Assembly (NCBI GenBank): GCA_035559335.1
Contig: DATMBH010000255.1
Coordinates: forward strand, 1 to 19,282
Source: DASXPG01 sp035559335
Lineage (GTDB): Bacteria; Gemmatimonadota; Gemmatimonadetes; Gemmatimonadales; JACORV01
DNA: 19,282 nucleotides
Direction of reading: 5' to 3'
Below are positions 14,947 to 19,282 of this stretch, piece after piece. The translations under genes were made by a program, and so were the position numbers. Each line of letters starts with the position of its first letter. Within the stretch, counting starts at the first letter, position 1. The notes below the pieces were generated by a model. The model worked only from the letters and a program-made list of their open reading frames with translations. It did no database searches and was not told the DNA's origin.

Positions 14947-15951
14947 TCACCACAGGTCGTCGAGATCGGAATCGAAGAAGTCCACACGGGGCCTGCCCGG
15001 CACGCCCCCCGCGATCACCACCGGGTACGGGCGCGTCACATACATCCCGGCGGCACGGAACTCCGGCGCGTCGCTGGCGCCGCTGAGGCCAACGATTCCG
15101 TAGGTCCCGTGCGCCTCGTAAATCGCGTACCGCATCGCGGCGGCAAACATGTCTAGCCGCGCTGCACGGGTGCCGACAAAGGAGCAAATCTTCACCAGGT
15201 CCAAATCCCGCGTCCGGTGCCGCGCACGCCGAAAGACGATATAGCCGTCAATGGCGCCGCTCCGGTCGCGGTGCAGGAGCGCGTGGTACTGCCGGCCAGG
15301 CTGGGCCAGCTTGTAGTTGAGGTAGTCGGCGTCCCGTGTCCCGAACATCTCGTACTGCTGCGCCAGCAGCTCGTTCCAGATGGCGTCCCACTCGGCGCGA
15401 AAGGCGGTGATCGGTTCTAGCGTGCCATGACGCACTGACGTACGCGGTCGCACCACCGCGTTGGCCAGCAGCGCGAGCGGCGCCAACGCGGTGGACTTGT
15501 TCCAGTATGCGAGGGCCTTGGCGGGCTTGAAGAACCGGGCGAAGTAGCTGCTCGAGTCGCGGATGATCTGGTGTCCGCGGCGCAGGTACGCGGGCTCGAT
15601 GGCCGGTACGACCCCGACAGCGGCGTACTTCAGCCCCGGCGCGTCCTCGCAGGCCTTGAGCAGCGCGCGACCCGCGGCCTTGCGCACCGAGTCGTCGGAC
15701 ATGTCGAGCACCAGCGTGATGCCCCATCCCAGTCTGACGCTCGGCCGCCCGTCCGCATAGCGGAACTCGTGAGCGATCTGGGCGATGTGGCCCACGACCC
15801 TCCCATCTGCGAGCGCGAGGTAACGGCTGCAGCGCTGCCAACTGTACAGCGACGGCTCGGCCAGCTCGGGATGGTCTGGGCTCCACCGGCGCATCAGGGC
15901 CAGCGTCTCGTCGAGGTAGCGCTGCTCGAAGGGGATAACGGAGACTTCCAT
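14947..15951 (-). CDS. GNAT-like acyltransferase of a glycan cluster
   Basis: This protein has 334 residues. The N-terminal half reads as a GNAT-type fold: FEQRYLDETLALMRRWSPDHPE, then RYLALADGRVVGHIAQIAHEF, a strand with RLGWGITLVLDMSDDSVRKAAGRALLKA and KYAAVGVVPAIEPAYLRRGHQI. This is the usual strand-loop-helix for acetyl-CoA binding. A second, similar half follows (RQYHALLHRDRSGAIDGYIVFRR and so on), ending in the motif FFDSDLDDLW that I associate with such proteins in exopolysaccharide clusters. It could be an N-acyltransferase acting on an amino sugar, but substrate and activity are inference. ATG 15951 has AGGA five bases upstream. The 38-base gap before it is the largest in this operon. 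Confidence 0.6.
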   Translation of the reverse strand: MEVSVIPFEQRYLDETLALMRRWSPDHPELAEPSLYSWQRCSRYLALADGRVVGHIAQIAHEFRYADGRPSVRLGWGITLVLDMSDDSVRKAAGRALLKACEDAPGLKYAAVGVVPAIEPAYLRRGHQIIRDSSSYFARFFKPAKALAYWNKSTALAPLALLANAVVRPRTSVRHGTLEPITAFRAEWDAIWNELLAQQYEMFGTRDADYLNYKLAQPGRQYHALLHRDRSGAIDGYIVFRRARHRTRDLDLVKICSFVGTRAARLDMFAAAMRYAIYEAHGTYGIVGLSGASDAPEFRAAGMYVTRPYPVVIAGGVPGRPRVDFFDSDLDDLW

Positions 15952-15976
15952 CGCGTTCCTAATCTAACGAGTCAGG

Positions 15977-15994
15977 TGTAGCCGACCGGCTACA
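15977..15994 (-). other. Short hairpin over the stop codon of the GT4 gene
   Basis: TGTAGCC (15977-15983) and GGCTACA (15988-15994) form a perfect seven-base stem with a four-base loop, lying across the stop codon of the upstream gene. No T-run follows on the minus strand, so it is unlikely to be a strong terminator. It may lower read-through or protect a 3' end. It marks the only gap above ten bases in the minus-strand operon. Confidence 0.35.
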
Positions 15995-17165
15995 GTTTAG
16001 CGCTGCTGCTGCGCGCGCCGCGCGCCCGAAGGTAGTAGCCCTCGAACCGCTCTGCCACGGCCTCGGGCGAAAGCCGTTCGGCCAGAATTCGCCCGGTACG
16101 GACCGCGCCGATGCGGAACCGATCTTCCATAAGTACGGTGCGGATCGCCGCGGCCAGGGACCGGGGATCGCCCGGCGGCACCAGCAGTCCGGCCTCGGGG
16201 TCCATCATGAGGTCGGGGATCCCGCCCGAGCGCGTTGCCACGACCGGCACGCCCTGCGTGAGCGCCTCGGCTACCACCAGGCCCAGGCCCTCCTCGTAGG
16301 CCGGCAGGCAGAACAGGCGCTTGCCCACGAAGTGGCGGCCTACTTCATCGGGTGGCACGTAGCCAGCGAACACCACCGGCAGCGCCGCTGCGATCGCCTG
16401 GGCCTTGAGGTTCGCCCGCTCCGGGCCGTCGCCCACAATCGTGAGGTCCACGGACAGGCCTTGCCGCTTCAGGATCGACAGCGCTTCGAGCAGATCGTGA
16501 ACGCCCTTCTGGCGAGTGAGCCTGCCCACGAACAACGCGCCGTGGCGGGCCGAGTCGGGATCACCCGTTATGCCAAGTGCAAGTGGCATCGGGGTGACCG
16601 GCACGCGGTCCCGGGTGGTGCGCAGCACGGTGGCGGCTTCGGCCGACAGGTAGCTCGAGACGGCCGTCGTAAGAGCGGCGCGGCGCAGCACCCAGCGCAT
16701 CGCCATCCGTCCGCCGGGAACGGCCCGGGCCAGGCGCATGTCGGTACCGTGAAGAGTTATGACAGCCGGCCTGCCGTGGCGCTCGGCGCGCACCGCTGCC
16801 AGCCCACCCGGCACCCACCAGTGCGCGTGGACCAGGTGGTAGCGGCCTGTGGCCAGGCAGCGGCTGATCTCGCGCCTGAAGGTGCGGACCAGCGCCGCGA
16901 ACGCCCAGGCCCCGAGCGGAGAGGCGGACAGTTCGTGCATCGTGCCCTGGTAGGCGATGGTCTCGAGGCGCGGCGAAGCGTAGCGCAGCCTGCGCACCTC
17001 GACACGGCCCAGCTTCGGCTCCCCCATGTCGCCCCGGTCGGCGGGCGCCAGTACCGTCACCTCGTGTCCCCGGTCGCTGAGCGCCTCGGCAAGGCGCCAG
17101 AGGAACGCACCTGCGATGTCTCCCTCGACCCGAGGGAAGGAGTGGGCCACCCAGAGGAGTCTCAC
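15990..17165 (-). CDS. Family 4 glycosyltransferase, first copy
   Basis: This GT-B fold glycosyltransferase has 391 residues. It has the N-terminal LWVAHSFPRVEGDIAGAFLWRL, HAHWWVPGGLAAV, TLHGTDMRLA, and a donor domain with VGRLTRQKGVHDLLEAL. LTIVGDGPERANLK and the EX7E motif in YEEGLGLVVAEALTQGVPVVA follow. It is the paralogue of the gene at 12721-13893. GTG 17165 lies four bases after the stop of the GT2 gene. The ribosome binding site is weak, and a second in-frame GTG five codons on is an alternative. It should add a sugar to a lipid-linked or otherwise growing glycan; donor and linkage are unknown. Confidence 0.9.
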   Translation of the reverse strand: MRLLWVAHSFPRVEGDIAGAFLWRLAEALSDRGHEVTVLAPADRGDMGEPKLGRVEVRRLRYASPRLETIAYQGTMHELSASPLGAWAFAALVRTFRREISRCLATGRYHLVHAHWWVPGGLAAVRAERHGRPAVITLHGTDMRLARAVPGGRMAMRWVLRRAALTTAVSSYLSAEAATVLRTTRDRVPVTPMPLALGITGDPDSARHGALFVGRLTRQKGVHDLLEALSILKRQGLSVDLTIVGDGPERANLKAQAIAAALPVVFAGYVPPDEVGRHFVGKRLFCLPAYEEGLGLVVAEALTQGVPVVATRSGGIPDLMMDPEAGLLVPPGDPRSLAAAIRTVLMEDRFRIGAVRTGRILAERLSPEAVAERFEGYYLRARGARSSSAKL

Positions 17166-17169
17166 GCCC

Positions 17170-18138
17170 TCAGCGCGGTTCCTTGCGCCGCGTCTCGGCG
17201 GCGAGGTCGTTCACCACGCGCTGCAGTTCACGCAGCTCCTCGCGCTGGCCGGCCAGCAGTTCGCCCAGGAAGCCGAAGCCGAACAGCGCGATTCCGCTGA
17301 TGACCAGGGTCTCGATGAGGTTGAGAAGCGGGCGGAAGCCGACGCCGTGCACCACACGGATGTACAGGGCTACCAGCCCGGCCAGGAAGCCGGCGATGAA
17401 CAGCAGGGTGCCCAACACCCCGAAGAACAGCATCGGTTTTCTGCCGAACCTCAGCTGGAACCACACCGAAATCAGGTCCATGACGCCGATCGGAATTCTG
17501 CCGATGCCGAACTTGCTGGTGCCCGCGCGGCGCGGGTACAGCGTCACTGGCCGCTCGGCGAGCCGGAAGCCGCTGGCGCTGGCGATCACGGCGAAGTAGC
17601 GGTGCCAGTCCGGACGCATGGGCACGGCCTCGGCGATCTCGCGCCGATAGGCCTTGACCGAGTTTAGGTCCGTGACGTTCACGCCGAACAGCGCGCGACA
17701 CAGCCGGTTGTAGATGCCCGACACAAATGCCTTTTCGTACTGGCCCTGCTTGGCGCCGGTCACCAGGTCCGCCTCACCGGCTAGAATCGGAGCCACCAGC
17801 CCCGGGATCTCACCGGGATGGAACTGCAGGTCGGCCGGATAGAACACGAACACCCTGCCCCGTGCGCTGAACCCCGCGGTGCGCAACGCTTCGGTGATTC
17901 CCTGGCGAGTGCGGTGTCGCTCGACCTTCAAGAACGGGTAGCGCTGCGACAGGTCGCGCAGCACATCCGACGTGGCGTCAATCGAGCCGTCGTCAACTAC
18001 TACGACCTCGGCGCTGAACGGCGCGTCCTTGAACGCCTCGGCGCAGAGCCGCACGAACTCCGGCAGGTTCTCCGCCTCGTCCTTGGCGGGCACCAGGACC
18101 GAGACGTCCACACTGGTCTTGCCGTCGGGTTGGCTCAT
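17170..18138 (-). CDS. Membrane-anchored family 2 glycosyltransferase (GtrB/ArnC-like)
   Basis: This protein has 322 residues. The GT-A domain has VDVSVLVPAKDEAENLPEFV, AEVVVVDDGSIDATSDVL, a YPADLQFHPGEIPGL stretch where DxD normally sits, and GVNVTDLNSVKAYRRE. Two C-terminal membrane helices (MLFFGVLGTLLFIAGFLAGLVALYI, and LIETLVISGIALFGFGFLGELLAG) and a short charged helical tail follow. This is the layout of polyprenyl-phosphate glycosyltransferases such as GtrB and ArnC. The usual DxD reads PADLQ here, a form also seen in relatives. ATG 18138 overlaps the rpoN stop as ATGA. The frame runs on to 18402 but that part is a shadow of rpoN. A product of polyprenyl-phosphate sugar type is likely; the sugar is not known. 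Confidence 0.88.
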   Translation of the reverse strand: MSQPDGKTSVDVSVLVPAKDEAENLPEFVRLCAEAFKDAPFSAEVVVVDDGSIDATSDVLRDLSQRYPFLKVERHRTRQGITEALRTAGFSARGRVFVFYPADLQFHPGEIPGLVAPILAGEADLVTGAKQGQYEKAFVSGIYNRLCRALFGVNVTDLNSVKAYRREIAEAVPMRPDWHRYFAVIASASGFRLAERPVTLYPRRAGTSKFGIGRIPIGVMDLISVWFQLRFGRKPMLFFGVLGTLLFIAGFLAGLVALYIRVVHGVGFRPLLNLIETLVISGIALFGFGFLGELLAGQREELRELQRVVNDLAAETRRKEPR

Positions 18139-19282
18139 GCGCGGCGCCGCATCCTGGCGGAAAGAATGTTGAGTTGGTCGCGATACTTGGCGACAGTGCG
18201 CCGAGCTATCCTGATGCCGCGCTCGCGCAACTTCGCGACGATGTCCTGGTCGGTGAGCGGGTTCTGCGGATCTTCGTCTGCGACCAGCTTCTGGATCAGC
18301 GCCTTGATGGCGCGCGCCGACGCGTCCTCGCCGGTGGTGGTGGACAGCGCGCTCGAGAAGAAGAACTTCAGCGGCAGGACGCCGCGCGGCGTCTGCACCC
18401 ACTTCTCGTTGGTCACGCGGCTGACCGTGCTCTCGTGCATGTTGATCACCTCGGCCACCTCACGCAGCGTGAGCGGCTTGAGGTACTCGACGCCCTTCTC
18501 GAAAAACTCGCGCTGCCGGTCCACGATGAAGTGCATCACCTTCAGCATGGTCTGGCGGCGCTGCTCGATGGCCTGGATCATCCACTGCGCGGCGTTGAGC
18601 CGTTGCGTTATGAAGTCACGATTCTCGCCCACGAACTTCTTGCGGTCGCGGGCTACATCCTGGTAGGCGCGGGAGATTCTGAGGCGAGGCAGGTTGGTAT
18701 CGTTGAGAAAGACCTTGTACTCGCCGTCGATCTTCTCCACGATCAGGTCGGGGATGATGTAGTCGCCGCCACCAGCTCCGAACCTGAGTCCTGGCTTGGG
18801 ATCGAGCGTAGCGATGACGTCGGCGGCGGCCTGCACCCGCGCCACGTCGATGCCCAGCCGCTTGGCCAGCTCGCTCCAGCGGTGGGCGATGAAGTCGTCG
18901 TACGCCTCGCGCAAGAGCCGCGACTCGAGCGAGTCGGCCTGGCCGCGCTCGCGCAGCTGCAGCAGCAGGCACTCGCGCAGGTCCCGCGCGCCGACGCCGG
19001 GCGGGTCCAGCGACTGGATGATGCGCAGCATCGCTTCCGCGTCGGCGAGCGTGTACGGCGGCGGACGCTGGGAGTCGGGTTTGCGCTCGGCGTACTCGTC
19101 GAGCAGTTGGTTGGCGCCCCGGACGACCTCGTCGAGCGGTACCGTCAGATAGCCGTCGTCGCCGATGTTGCCGATGAACGACTCTGCGAGCAGCATTTGC
19201 CGCTCGTCGAGATCCTGGAGCTGGAGCTGCTCGCGCAGGTGCTCGGCCAGCCCGGCGGTCTGGATCGAGACCGGCTCGCGCC
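18135..19282 (-). CDS. rpoN: RNA polymerase sigma-54 factor (5' end outside window)
   Basis: This is the C-terminal 382 residues or so of sigma-54; the frame remains open to the right edge, so the N-terminal activator-interacting region lies outside. Visible parts are the core-binding domain (LAEHLREQLQLQDLDERQ, SFIGNIGDDGYL, LDPPGVGARDLRECLLLQLR) and the helix-turn-helix around TLREVAEVINMHESTVSRVTNEKWV. GVLPLKFFFSSAL and the RpoN box ARRTVAKYRD close to the end, which reads the -24 promoter element, are also present. All look intact. Its ATG is not visible; the internal ATG at 19196 is not the start. The glycan genes follow without a gap, and the first overlaps the stop by four bases. Sigma-54 needs enhancer-binding activators, none of which are encoded here. 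Confidence 0.96.
   Translation of the reverse strand, partial: REPVSIQTAGLAEHLREQLQLQDLDERQMLLAESFIGNIGDDGYLTVPLDEVVRGANQLLDEYAERKPDSQRPPPYTLADAEAMLRIIQSLDPPGVGARDLRECLLLQLRERGQADSLESRLLREAYDDFIAHRWSELAKRLGIDVARVQAAADVIATLDPKPGLRFGAGGGDYIIPDLIVEKIDGEYKVFLNDTNLPRLRISRAYQDVARDRKKFVGENRDFITQRLNAAQWMIQAIEQRRQTMLKVMHFIVDRQREFFEKGVEYLKPLTLREVAEVINMHESTVSRVTNEKWVQTPRGVLPLKFFFSSALSTTTGEDASARAIKALIQKLVADEDPQNPLTDQDIVAKLRERGIRIARRTVAKYRDQLNILSARMRRRA

Noticed and set aside
13342..15086. Long plus-strand open frames opposite the glycan genes
   Set aside because: They are antisense shadows of high-GC coding sequence with low-complexity translation and no recognisable family.
17818..18666. Plus-strand open frame opposite rpoN and the GT2 gene
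   Set aside because: It spans the junction of two well-supported minus-strand genes and has no protein-like features.
1..19282. Search for CRISPR arrays, insertion sequences and phage genes
   Set aside because: No regular direct repeats, transposase motifs or phage-type proteins were seen. By eye only, no convincing sigma-54 -24/-12 promoter was found either.

Overview
The window is 19.3 kb of GC-rich bacterial DNA, coding almost throughout. It reads as an ordinary chromosome carrying a strain-variable surface-glycan locus. A diaminopimelate (DapF) pathway, sigma-54 and the overall gene mix suggest a Gram-negative-type bacterium. The composition and the der-plsY-gpsA-merR order would suit Gemmatimonadota, but that placement is my inference and is weak. 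I saw no transposase, phage gene, CRISPR array or rRNA.

Left half, plus strand (1-6894): one tightly packed run of ten genes. In order: the end of a DUF512 protein, der (ribosome-assembly GTPase), plsY and gpsA (first steps of phospholipid synthesis), a small MerR-type regulator, a family 2 glycosyltransferase, surE and pcm (nucleotidase and protein repair), a DedA membrane protein and an acylphosphatase. Six junctions are exact 4-base start/stop overlaps (GTGA or ATGA), a seventh probably is, and the other two overlap by 8 and 11 bases, so this is almost certainly one translationally coupled operon. It is followed by a tRNA-Arg (anticodon CCT) and a single-helix TPR membrane protein.

Middle (7797-7936): a 140-base gap between converging genes. 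It is the most AT-rich stretch of the window, with a TATAAT hexamer and a 10-base-spaced GTGGAA repeat.

Right half, minus strand (19282 down to 7937): a second packed operon. It reads rpoN (sigma-54, incomplete), a GT2 with two C-terminal membrane helices, a GT4, a GNAT-like acyltransferase, a deacetylase-like protein, a second GT4 paralogous to the first, a PF03706-type multi-pass protein (possible flippase), a YfhO-like GT-C membrane protein, a polyprenol-phosphate-sugar synthase (DPM1-like) and finally dapF. The content points to assembly and modification of a lipid-linked or envelope glycan. The DPM-like, PF03706 and YfhO trio resembles the three-component glycosylation systems known from Gram-positive bacteria and is the most interesting unit. 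The deacetylase/acyltransferase pair between two paralogous GT4 genes suggests sugar N-acyl remodelling.

The two operons may be linked metabolically through polyprenyl phosphate. The minus-strand enzymes would consume it, and the DedA protein belongs to a family with members that recycle it.
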